Part shown: positions 24,910 through 32,678 of the stretch, piece after piece | Numbering within the stretch: position 1 is the stretch's first letter | How the letters are laid out: each line of letters opens with the position of its first letter | Assembly (NCBI GenBank): GCA_018336035.1 | Contig: JAGXRD010000098.1 | Coordinates: 70,001-134,000 of the forward strand | DNA: 64,000 nucleotides | From: Alphaproteobacteria bacterium | GTDB lineage: Bacteria > Pseudomonadota > Alphaproteobacteria > Ferrovibrionales > Ferrovibrionaceae | Direction of reading: 5' to 3' | The notes under the pieces: model-generated | The model's input: the letters and a program-made list of their open reading frames with translations, nothing else | The model's database searches: none | What the model was told of the DNA's origin: nothing | Program-made: the position numbers and the translations under genes

Positions 24910-26463
24910 TCACTTCAGAAGCGTTGTGAGGAACTTGATAAGAGGCACCTTCTCCACCGAGCGGCGGTGGCCGACGATGCCGACTTTCATGGCGCCCGCG
25001 GCATTGCCGACGAAGGTAATCTGGTCCATGCCTGCACCGGCAGCGGCCAGCGGCGCCGTCACGGCGAAGAAGGCATCGCCGGCGCCGACGGTATCGACAA
25101 CCGTCTTGGTGAAGGCCGGGGCGTGGACGACGCCGCGGTCGGCCTCATAGCCGACGCAGCCATTCTTGCCATGCGTCACGACGATGCGCGGGCAGTCAAT
25201 GCGGCCAGGGAGAATTTCGCTGGCGACCTGCTCGATGTCGCTGTAGCGGTCGGAAACAGCCAACCGGGCTTCAGGTGCGTCGATGCAGATATAGTCAGCG
25301 CGAGCATACTTGGTGATCAGGTTATAGCCCATATTGGCGCTGTTCGACTGGGCATTGACGGCCAGGAACCTCGAATGTCGCTGCAGGGTCTCGATCATTG
25401 ATGGCGTCAGCAGACCATGGCCAAAATCGGTGATCACCACGAGGTCAAATTGGTCTGCGTGATCCGCGATGATCTTGTCGATCTCGCTCTCCTGATTGCC
25501 AGAAAGAGGGGAGTCATCCATGTAGTAGACTTCAAAGAGCTTACGCAGGTAGCTCTTGTCGATATAGCGCGCCTTGCGAGTGGTCGGCGCGCCCGGCCGC
25601 CGGACCGGATGGAGCTTTACATTCGGCTTGAGGGACGAGCGGATCAGCGGCTCGAATTCGCAGCCTTCGCCGATCGTGGTGACTATTTCGACTTCACGGC
25701 AAAAATCGGCGACGTGATTCGCGGCGGCGAATACGCCGCCGGCGAAGATTTCACGGTCGCCGAACAATGTGGCGATCATATGTTCCTTCGGCGACTTGCC
25801 CATCGCCGAGACATAATTGTAGTCGTCGATGATCGCGTCGCCGATGAACAGAACGCGGTAATCCTTGATCCGATCCAGCAGGCCGACAAGGTCATCCAGC
25901 GTCCGCTTTTCCCGCTGCGCCTCAAGAAACTCATCCAGCGAAGGATCGAAGACCGAAAGATGCCTGTTAATCAGCGACGACGAGCTGTAAGTGATTTCAT
26001 CAGTGAAGGCGATCTCGCCACCATGGCTTTCGACCGCATTGCGTTCTTTGATGATGCCGCCGGTGATATCATCTTTAGAATCGCGATAATCTTGGCCTTT
26101 GACATAGACGCTCGGCTGGACGGCGTTGATGGCCGGGATCGCGGTGCCTTCATTGACGATGCCGACGTAGTCGACGAATTCCAGCGCACCGAGCATCTCA
26201 GCCCGCATATGCTCGGAAAAGACCGGCCGCCCAGGGCCCTTGTTCACGAAAGCATCGGCGGTGATGGTGACGACCAGAATGCGGCCGTGCCGCTTCGCCT
26301 GGCGTAGATGCCGCAAGTGACCGATATGGAGGAGGTCGAATGTGCCGTGGGCGAGCACAACGGTTTCCCCGGCAGCGCGATGGCGTGCGGCGATCTCATG
26401 AAGCTCGTCGAGTGGCTTCAGTTTTGCCAGAGCCGAGGACGGGGTCGTAAGGGCGATGGTCAA
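24910..26463 (-). CDS. Bifunctional nucleotidyltransferase-sugar kinase, HldE-like with swapped domains
   Basis: This 517-aa protein has an N-terminal cytidylyltransferase-like domain (about 15-165) with HGTFDLLHIGH (39-49) and a C-terminal PfkB/ribokinase domain (about 195-517) with DTVGAGDAFF (457-466), D463 being the catalytic base. E. coli HldE has the opposite order, kinase then nucleotidyltransferase. Both active-site motifs look intact. Next to a GmhA-like isomerase it probably phosphorylates and nucleotidylates a heptose-type sugar phosphate. Kinase position, nucleotide and sugar are unknown. Confidence 0.88.
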   Translation of the reverse strand: MTIALTTPSSALAKLKPLDELHEIAARHRAAGETVVLAHGTFDLLHIGHLRHLRQAKRHGRILVVTITADAFVNKGPGRPVFSEHMRAEMLGALEFVDYVGIVNEGTAIPAINAVQPSVYVKGQDYRDSKDDITGGIIKERNAVESHGGEIAFTDEITYSSSSLINRHLSVFDPSLDEFLEAQREKRTLDDLVGLLDRIKDYRVLFIGDAIIDDYNYVSAMGKSPKEHMIATLFGDREIFAGGVFAAANHVADFCREVEIVTTIGEGCEFEPLIRSSLKPNVKLHPVRRPGAPTTRKARYIDKSYLRKLFEVYYMDDSPLSGNQESEIDKIIADHADQFDLVVITDFGHGLLTPSMIETLQRHSRFLAVNAQSNSANMGYNLITKYARADYICIDAPEARLAVSDRYSDIEQVASEILPGRIDCPRIVVTHGKNGCVGYEADRGVVHAPAFTKTVVDTVGAGDAFFAVTAPLAAAGAGMDQITFVGNAAGAMKVGIVGHRRSVEKVPLIKFLTTLLK

Positions 26464-27455
26464 CGTGATGCTCCGAGATACTGGAACCAGTCGGCGGTGG
26501 CTTCGCGGATAGTGTCAGGGGTCCAGACCGGTGCGGCTTTCCAGTAATCCAAATCGCGCAGCATGGCGGTAACGCCATCTTCCAGCGGAATCTTGGGCGC
26601 CCAGTCCAGCACTTTGCGGATCAGGCTGGTGTCGGCGAAGGTGCAGTCCGGCTCGCCGGGGCGTTTCGGAATATAGGTGACTGGTCCGCCAAGCAGTTCG
26701 ACCAGGCGGTTGACGCTGTAGGTATTGCCGGAGCCGACGTTCATGCACAGGCCGACGGCGTCGGATTTTGCCGCTGCGATAACAGCCTGAACGACATCGG
26801 TGACATAAGTGAAGTCGCGCGTCTGCGTGCCATCGCCGACGACGGTATAAGGTTTGCCGGCAAGTTTCTGGGCCAGGAAGACGCCGAAAACAGCACCATA
26901 AGTGCCATTGGTGCGCGCGCGCGGGCCATACACATTGAAGAACCGCAGCGAGAGCGCGGGCATCTGATAGGTCTGCGCCCAGTGCATCACATACTGCTCG
27001 CCGACATATTTCGTCAGCGCGTAAGGGTACATCGGACGCTTGTCGGCGGCTTCGGGCGTCGGATAAGCGTCCGGAATGCCGTAGCAGGAGGATGAGGCGG
27101 CGTAGACGAAGCGCTTCACGCCGGCGGCGCGGCTGGCTTCCAGCACGGCGATGGTGCCATCGACGTTGGCGCGATGATAGGGCAGGGGCTGCTGGATTGA
27201 TGGCACGATGTCGGCCAGGGCAGCCAGATGGAACACCCAATCTACCCCTTTGAACAGCGGGGCAATTGTTGCCAGATCGGCAACATCGGCAATCTCAAGC
27301 CGGAAGTTCGGATTCTTCCGCGCGGCTGCCAGGTTTGTGTCCGATCCGCAGGCGAGATTGTCCACCGCTGTCACGGTGTGGCCCTCTGTCAGCAGCTGGT
27401 CAACCAAGTGACTGCCGATAAAGCCGCTCCCCCCGGTCACGAGCACATTAACCAC
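26460..27455 (-). CDS. NAD-dependent sugar epimerase, GalE/WbpP-like
   Basis: This 331-aa extended short-chain dehydrogenase has GGSGFIG near the N-terminus, HLAALADIV, SSSCYG and YALTKYVGE, with the domain GDGTQTRDFTYV that marks UDP-hexose 4-epimerases and relatives. A GTG start at 27455 is chosen because GGGGAAG lies just upstream. It overlaps the HldE-like gene by 4 bases. A 91-base gap with a palindrome lies upstream, so it may be the first gene of the cassette to the left. Confidence 0.87.
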   Translation of the reverse strand: MVNVLVTGGSGFIGSHLVDQLLTEGHTVTAVDNLACGSDTNLAAARKNPNFRLEIADVADLATIAPLFKGVDWVFHLAALADIVPSIQQPLPYHRANVDGTIAVLEASRAAGVKRFVYAASSSCYGIPDAYPTPEAADKRPMYPYALTKYVGEQYVMHWAQTYQMPALSLRFFNVYGPRARTNGTYGAVFGVFLAQKLAGKPYTVVGDGTQTRDFTYVTDVVQAVIAAAKSDAVGLCMNVGSGNTYSVNRLVELLGGPVTYIPKRPGEPDCTFADTSLIRKVLDWAPKIPLEDGVTAMLRDLDYWKAAPVWTPDTIREATADWFQYLGASR

Positions 27456-27486
27456 GAGACTCTTCCCCAGCAAAAAGTGAGTTCGC

Positions 27487-27492
27487 TTTATA
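27487..27492 (-). promoter_or_regulatory. Possible -10 element upstream of the GalE-like gene
   Basis: Reading leftward, TATAAA lies 32 bases before the GTG of the epimerase gene. No good -35 hexamer is present at the right distance, but the palindrome at 27516 begins 23 bases upstream of it, where an activator could sit. Weak evidence. Confidence 0.3.
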
Positions 27493-27515
27493 GCTTAAGC
27501 CGCTCCAGAAGGGAA

Positions 27516-27530
27516 GTTCACCGCGTGAAC
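27516..27530. promoter_or_regulatory. Palindrome GTTCA-N5-TGAAC, copy 1
   Basis: GTTCACCGCGTGAAC has two 6-base arms around a 3-base centre. It lies in the 91-base gap between the TIGR04372-like glycosyltransferase and the GalE-like gene. The same GTTCA-N5-TGAAC pattern occurs in the promoter region at 60197. No T-run follows on either strand, so it is not an intrinsic terminator. Confidence 0.5.
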
Positions 27531-27546
27531 ATAAAGCCGGCCAGGC

Positions 27547-28746
27547 TTACGCTAGATAATGGGGATGACGACGAAGAAAGCTGCTGGATAGGACTGCATT
27601 CATTGGGCCGCCCAGTTCGAGCGACTGACCGGCATAAAGCTTTTGCACGCGGGCTTGGCGGGCCTGATCTTCCGCGGTATCAATCCAATTTCCACTATGT
27701 CTTTCAATGGCTTCTATCGCCATTTCGAGAATTTCCTCAGGCGAGTTGTCTTCTATCCGCAGGCCGAGCCTGGCGGCATAGGATGGCCACTGCGCAGGGC
27801 TGGTAGGGCCACCGTCGTTCGCAATAAGTTCTTTAAGAGTGAAGAGTCGGTTTTCCCGCTCCAAGATGTACTTTTTCGGCATGAAAAGCCCTGCCCAGCT
27901 GTGCAAGAGCAGCAGATTGAAGCAGTTGGCGGTGGCGGTCGGACGGCGGAACATGAAGGCTAGATCCCGCAGGCCGGTTGTGTCCGACAGGATCAGATCA
28001 CAATGCGAGATCAGATAGATGTCGAGCAGCTCGGAACGGAAGCTGTTGGCGTAGTCGATGATGCGCTCATGGCGCAGGGGAATGGTCTCGTCGACCACCG
28101 CGCCCATGCGGAAACACCAGTATCCGCGTTTCGCCAGTTCCTCGGCAGCAGGCAGATAGTCGAGAATCGAGGAATCCCGAATATTGCTGGTTGGAATTTC
28201 CTCAGGGCGCCGGATTTCTCCACCGGCATGAAGGTGTTTCAAGTAGCTGCTGGTGCGCGAGAAGAAGCAGATGAAGCGGGCATCGTCCGGGATGCCGCAG
28301 GCCGCACGCAACTGACGTCTTGCCTCGGATATCTCCGCCGTGTTTAAAGCGAAATGTTGCTGCGTTTCCGTGAAGGCGCGGTAGTGATCGCGTGCGCGGT
28401 CGCGTTCCGCGTTTCCGAGTTCAACAATATGATCTCTGCTGCCTGGCAGCCTGCCGTTGATCGCTTGCGCGTATCGGGCCAAGGGCGTGACATGAAGCTG
28501 TCGCTCAAGCAGCCGGTCGAGAACGCGGTTGGCGCGCGGGTCGGTATGGAAAAACAGATCCAGGCTTTTCGGCAGCAAACCAAGATCGCGATCTGCAACA
28601 TAGCCCTCGGCCTGCAACGAAAGGGTGCCGATCGTATGGTTGCGGAGATTGCCGAAGCGGATCAAGAGAAACGGGCGCAGCAGACGTGACAGCAGGACCA
28701 TGACCGCTGCCGCGACGAATTGCATTGCCTTACCCAACTGCATCAT
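27547..28746 (-). CDS. TIGR04372-like glycosyltransferase
   Basis: This 399-aa protein has a hydrophobic N-terminus (about 8-30) that may anchor it, then a GT-B-like fold with RDSSILDYLPA, GYWCFRMGA and LDIYLISHCDLILSD, which are the patterns I associate with the TIGR04372 family of putative glycosyltransferases. It starts ATGATG, overlapping the HisH stop by 4 bases. Members of this family tend to sit with WbpG/HisH/HisF genes, as here. Donor sugar unknown. Confidence 0.75.
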   Translation of the reverse strand: MMQLGKAMQFVAAAVMVLLSRLLRPFLLIRFGNLRNHTIGTLSLQAEGYVADRDLGLLPKSLDLFFHTDPRANRVLDRLLERQLHVTPLARYAQAINGRLPGSRDHIVELGNAERDRARDHYRAFTETQQHFALNTAEISEARRQLRAACGIPDDARFICFFSRTSSYLKHLHAGGEIRRPEEIPTSNIRDSSILDYLPAAEELAKRGYWCFRMGAVVDETIPLRHERIIDYANSFRSELLDIYLISHCDLILSDTTGLRDLAFMFRRPTATANCFNLLLLHSWAGLFMPKKYILERENRLFTLKELIANDGGPTSPAQWPSYAARLGLRIEDNSPEEILEMAIEAIERHSGNWIDTAEDQARQARVQKLYAGQSLELGGPMNAVLSSSFLRRHPHYLA

Positions 28747-29381
28747 AACCGGGTGAAGTTTTCGAGAATCTTCAGGCCGACCTTGCCGCTTTTCTCAGGA
28801 TGGAACTGGCAGCCATACAGCATACCCTGGCCTAATGTGGCCGTAATCTGCAGGCCGGCATAATCGCAGCAAGCAAGGAGCGACTGAGGTTCCGAAGGCA
28901 CGGCCATATAGGAATGGACAAAGTAGCAGGCCGAACCCTCGGGCACATCTTTCAATATTGGAGCGTCCCAGTTGTTACGGCCTGCAGTGTGCAGCGCATT
29001 CCAGCCGATATGGGGAATCTTGACCGGCTGCCCGTCGATACCGGTCGCCGGCACCTTCGCCACCTTGCCGGCGACAAGGCCAAGCCCCTCGTGATGGCCG
29101 AATTCCTCGCTTTCATCCAACATCAACTGCATGCCCAGGCAGATGCCGAGAAACGGACGAGAACGCGTTGCGAAGTCGCGAATAGGCTCGACCAGTCCAC
29201 GCTGCTGCAATCCGCGCATTCCGTCACCAAAAGCGCCGACCCCAGGCAGGACAAGGCGGTCGGCGTCGCGGATTGCGTTATGGGCATTCGAAAGTTCGAC
29301 ATCTGCGCCAACGGCGGAAAAGGCCCGGGTGACGCTGAGCAGGTTGCCGATGCCGTAATCAATTACGACCACCTTGGCCAT
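28743..29381 (-). CDS. HisH-type glutamine amidotransferase (triad 1)
   Basis: This 212-aa class I glutaminase has the nucleophile C81 in GICLGMQ and a C-terminal HPE triad pair in QFHPEKSG. It releases ammonia from glutamine for a partner synthase. It lies between a HisF-like gene (2-base gap) and a glycosyltransferase, next to a WbpG-like gene, so it serves sugar amidation rather than histidine synthesis. No other his gene is present. Confidence 0.88.
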   Translation of the reverse strand: MAKVVVIDYGIGNLLSVTRAFSAVGADVELSNAHNAIRDADRLVLPGVGAFGDGMRGLQQRGLVEPIRDFATRSRPFLGICLGMQLMLDESEEFGHHEGLGLVAGKVAKVPATGIDGQPVKIPHIGWNALHTAGRNNWDAPILKDVPEGSACYFVHSYMAVPSEPQSLLACCDYAGLQITATLGQGMLYGCQFHPEKSGKVGLKILENFTRL

Positions 29382-29382
29382 T

Positions 29383-30147
29383 TTACGTCACCTCACGCAC
29401 TGGCAGACCATGCTGGCGACTTGCGGCGCGAATATTCGGCAGGGCTAGGCGGCCGTAGTGAAGAATGTCGGCCATCGCAACGGCATCGGCGCCACCCTGT
29501 TCGACCACCTTGTATAGGTGTTCCATGCTACCCATTCCGCCGCTCGCTATTACAGGGATTGCCACGGCCTGAGTGATCTGCCTGACAAGTTCGATGTCAA
29601 AGCCCTTTCGTGTGCCTTCCTGGTCGACAGAGGTGACCAGTATCTCGCCGATGCCAAGTTTGGCGCCCTGCTTGGCCCAGGCAACAGCGTCCCGTCCGGT
29701 ATGTTCGCGGCCGTTGTCGGTGTAAGCCTCCCACGACCCCTTATCGTCGCGCTTGGCCTCGATTGACAGCACCAGGCACTGCGAGCCAAAGCGGTTGGCG
29801 ATCTCACTGAGTAACTCCGGCCGGGCATGTGCAGCCGTATTGACGGCAACCTTGTCAGCACCGGACCTCAGCAGCAGGTCGACATCCTCGATGCAGCGAA
29901 TGCCTCCACCAACCGTCAGCGGGATGAAGACATTCTCAGCCGTGCGTCGCACGATGTCGGTGAGATTGTTGCGGCCATAAAGACTGGCAACGACATCCAT
30001 GTACAGCAGTTCGTCAGCGCCGGCGCGATAATACTTTTGTGCGTATTCTTGAGGGTCGCCGATCTTACGCAGGCCTTCCAAGTGCACACCCTTGATCAGG
30101 TGCGGCCCCTTGATATCCATGCGCGCGATCAGTCGAAGATTAAACAT
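29383..30147 (-). CDS. HisF-like synthase subunit (triad 1), D130 changed to E
   Basis: This 254-aa TIM-barrel protein resembles imidazole glycerol phosphate synthase subunit HisF. D11 is kept (RMDIK), but the second catalytic aspartate is glutamate at position 130 (LSIEAKR). Phosphate-binding glycines (TVGGGIR, ASGGMGS) remain. This fits a specialised ammonia-channelling partner of WbpG rather than true HisF. The ATG at 30147 is chosen from family alignment. It is 10 bases after the WbpG-like stop. Confidence 0.86.
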   Translation of the reverse strand: MFNLRLIARMDIKGPHLIKGVHLEGLRKIGDPQEYAQKYYRAGADELLYMDVVASLYGRNNLTDIVRRTAENVFIPLTVGGGIRCIEDVDLLLRSGADKVAVNTAAHARPELLSEIANRFGSQCLVLSIEAKRDDKGSWEAYTDNGREHTGRDAVAWAKQGAKLGIGEILVTSVDQEGTRKGFDIELVRQITQAVAIPVIASGGMGSMEHLYKVVEQGGADAVAMADILHYGRLALPNIRAASRQHGLPVREVT

Positions 30148-30157
30148 CAGGCGTCGC

Positions 30158-31480
30158 TCAGTCGATATTCTGCACGGGGTGCTGACGCAGTTGCCAGTTG
30201 CCATCCTTCTTCACCCACAGATGAGGTGAGCGGAAGCGATCTGCTAGTCGCAGGAAATATTCCTTGGTCATGATCGGTTGCTCGAACATTTTCGATGCCA
30301 CCGGATACTGTTCTGACGGTATCGACAGATACTCCCAGAGTTCCTTCTCGAAGCGGGCGGGGAATTCTCCATCATATCGTTGCACCAGAGCGACGCCTTC
30401 CTCGCGCGTGATCTCGCCGGAGCGGATTTCCTGCGCGGCGTCATAAGTAGCTCTGCCGATGCCGAACTTGATATGCGTGCACCAATAGTGCAGGTCGTCG
30501 ATCTTGTCGTCGATGCTGTTGTACTTGCTGTAAGTCCCTGGGGTGCGTTCGGGAGAAGCCTGGAAGCCGCCATGTTCAACGGCATAGTAATAGGCAGCCT
30601 GCGGGTGCCACTTCAGGTAATATCCAAGGTAATGTACCTCGACGCCAACGCGTTCCAGCTCCTTGGGATCGGCCGGCATATAAGGTTCAAGATCGACCTT
30701 TTCCATGCCGAAGTGATCCTGGAGGTCCTGCATCGAGGTGCCGCCGAGATAAATCTTGGATTTGTCAGCTACGGAAAAATAATCCCAACTGCGCTTTGCG
30801 CTGCCCATGTCGGCCTGAGGGTTTCCGTATTCCGCTTCATTCTCCCCGTAGAAGATAAGCGGGATGTTGAAGCGAATCGCCATCTTCGGCGCCAAGCCCT
30901 TCTGGCCGAGGATGAAGGGCTGGAACGGGTGGAACAGATTCTCCACCGCAAGCCGTGTAATTAGGCGGTGCACGCGCGGATTGGGTGTCACCAGGATATT
31001 GTCGAAGCCTGCATCGATCCACGCCTGCTGGTTCTTACGGCCCCAATCGGTATACAGATGCGGTGCCCATGTCACCGTCAGCGGATGCATACCGTAGTCA
31101 TATTTCAGCCGATGCGCGGCATAGAAGCTGTCCTTACCGCCCGAACCAGGAACGAGGCAATCGTAGTGGCCATCCGACCGGCGATGGCGATCGCACAGCT
31201 GCCTGAGCTGCTTCTCGCGCTCATCCCAATCAATGCGCTGCTGCTTTTGTTCAGCGACCTTGCAGGCATCGCAGATACCGTCGGCATCGAAGTGGATCGT
31301 GTCTTTCTTGCTCTGGGCGGTATGGGCAAATTCAATGGCCGAGTTCGGACGCTGATTCGAAATCACGCATTTGCGGCAATAGTGCACGGTGGACGGCAGG
31401 CCATATTTGACCGGCGGATCATTCTGAGACGGGGCAAATAAGGTTTCGTCTATCTCAACGCGGATTTTGTAAGGCTGCAT
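30158..31480 (-). CDS. N-acetyl sugar amidotransferase, WbpG-like (triad 1)
   Basis: This 440-aa ATP pyrophosphatase-family enzyme has the PP-loop SGGKDS (113-118) and two zinc-type cysteine pairs (C35/C38 and C70/C73). It uses ammonia from HisH/HisF to turn an N-acetyl group into an acetamidino group, as in WbpG and PseA. It carries about 30 residues at the N-terminus that the second copy (43588) lacks. A 69-base gap precedes it, so a promoter or processing site may lie there, though none is clear. Confidence 0.88.
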   Translation of the reverse strand: MQPYKIRVEIDETLFAPSQNDPPVKYGLPSTVHYCRKCVISNQRPNSAIEFAHTAQSKKDTIHFDADGICDACKVAEQKQQRIDWDEREKQLRQLCDRHRRSDGHYDCLVPGSGGKDSFYAAHRLKYDYGMHPLTVTWAPHLYTDWGRKNQQAWIDAGFDNILVTPNPRVHRLITRLAVENLFHPFQPFILGQKGLAPKMAIRFNIPLIFYGENEAEYGNPQADMGSAKRSWDYFSVADKSKIYLGGTSMQDLQDHFGMEKVDLEPYMPADPKELERVGVEVHYLGYYLKWHPQAAYYYAVEHGGFQASPERTPGTYSKYNSIDDKIDDLHYWCTHIKFGIGRATYDAAQEIRSGEITREEGVALVQRYDGEFPARFEKELWEYLSIPSEQYPVASKMFEQPIMTKEYFLRLADRFRSPHLWVKKDGNWQLRQHPVQNID

Positions 31481-31549
31481 GGTTCCTCTGCCGGCAGTTC
31501 CCTGCCAAATCTACTAGTATGATGATGTCGTCAGGTGCTACGGGCACCC

Positions 31550-32656
31550 TTAATCGGTGGTAAATTTCAAGTCCGTTTTATCAGGGGCGGTAAAGCAGCG
31601 CATCGGATAAAGCAGGCGCGCATCCTGCGGGACGGGCTGCCTCATCAGTGCGGACCGGCGATTGCCCAGATTGTTGAACATTGGGGGTATCGCAAGCTTC
31701 ATCTCGGGCTGCAAGATATACGAGATGTAGTCGAACAGCAGGGCAAGCTTGGACTTGCCGGGGAAATCCGGAATGCGCCAAGATACATCCGCGACGCCGC
31801 AGAAAATCTTCAGCAGTTGGCGAGCCTCGGCCTTGTCGAGCAGGTCCTTTTCCCGACCGAAATCGACAAGTTCCGCCGCGTAGTCGAGATACAAGAAGCG
31901 CGACATCAAGGCGAGCAGCTTGAGTAGCTTGCTTCTGGCCAGGTCGGGATTCGTCGCCAGATGTGCTGCGTAAAGCGCGTAGAAGTCACGGAAATACAGG
32001 ACATAGGCGGAGTCGATTGCGCCTTTCTTGCCGCCGAAGCGGCGGCCCACGGCTCGGGTGGTGCGGGCAGTCTGGATGTCGAAGAGGACAAAGCCGGACT
32101 GGCGCAGGAAGCTGTCCAGATCGGCAAACACCGTGGTGTTCGGCGAAAACGGCAGGAACTTGATCTCCGATACCACGCCCAGACAGGATGTGGCCAGGAC
32201 GCTGCTACCACCCTTCAGAACCGGCAGTTCGCTGCCTTCTGTATCGAGTTTGAGGAAATCAGGTGCGCTCATGCCCGGTTGCGCGCAGAAGGCGTCGAGC
32301 AACTCGCAGCGAACCTGAATCTCGTCGTAGTCGGCAGTGCCGTCTTCATATATCAGGTGGTTGGCGTTCAGGCTGGAGCCGGTCGCAATACCGCGGAAGA
32401 CACGGAACGGCGTTTCACCCTGCCGATCTGACAGGGCAATCTCGTGAACGCTCACATGTCCGCTGTTGCGATATTGCTGTGCGAGCTTGGTGTAGCTGGT
32501 TGGCATGGGCTCGAAACCATGAGCGCGCCAGAGATCGGTGCCTGCAGAAGGGAACAGGGGATAGATTCCACCCGCAGCGCCGGCATCATAAATAGTAAAA
32601 GGCGCGCGCCGGAAGTCCGGGTAGAAATCAGGATGCAGGAACGGGTCGAACTTCAT
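31550..32656 (-). CDS. FkbM family methyltransferase
   Basis: This 368-aa protein has FTIYDAGAAGG as SAM motif I, then GFEPMP and LKLDTEGSELPVLKGG, the FkbM hallmark. It probably O-methylates a sugar. About 150 residues follow the methyltransferase core, an unusually long C-terminal extension with a region rich in aromatic residues. The ATG at 32656 is preferred; the ribosome site is weak. It starts 22 bases after the unknown upstream gene. Confidence 0.84.
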   Translation of the reverse strand: MKFDPFLHPDFYPDFRRAPFTIYDAGAAGGIYPLFPSAGTDLWRAHGFEPMPTSYTKLAQQYRNSGHVSVHEIALSDRQGETPFRVFRGIATGSSLNANHLIYEDGTADYDEIQVRCELLDAFCAQPGMSAPDFLKLDTEGSELPVLKGGSSVLATSCLGVVSEIKFLPFSPNTTVFADLDSFLRQSGFVLFDIQTARTTRAVGRRFGGKKGAIDSAYVLYFRDFYALYAAHLATNPDLARSKLLKLLALMSRFLYLDYAAELVDFGREKDLLDKAEARQLLKIFCGVADVSWRIPDFPGKSKLALLFDYISYILQPEMKLAIPPMFNNLGNRRSALMRQPVPQDARLLYPMRCFTAPDKTDLKFTTD

Positions 32657-32678
32657 CGGTGTGTTTGTCCTGAGCGCG

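Noticed and set aside
25417-26307. Long plus-strand open frame opposite the HldE-like gene
   Set aside because: It is antisense to a strong gene, has no recognisable motif and is explained by the codon bias of the real strand. The same holds for frames at 5351-6385, 21645-22583, 35197-36051 and 55037-55945.
28743-30147. hisH and hisF as histidine biosynthesis genes
   Set aside because: They flank a WbpG amidotransferase, no other his gene is nearby, and the HisF lacks the Asp130 needed for imidazole glycerol phosphate synthesis.
31534-31548. Hairpin after the FkbM gene as a terminator
   Set aside because: The 5-base stem GGTGC/GCACC has no T-run after it on the transcribed strand.
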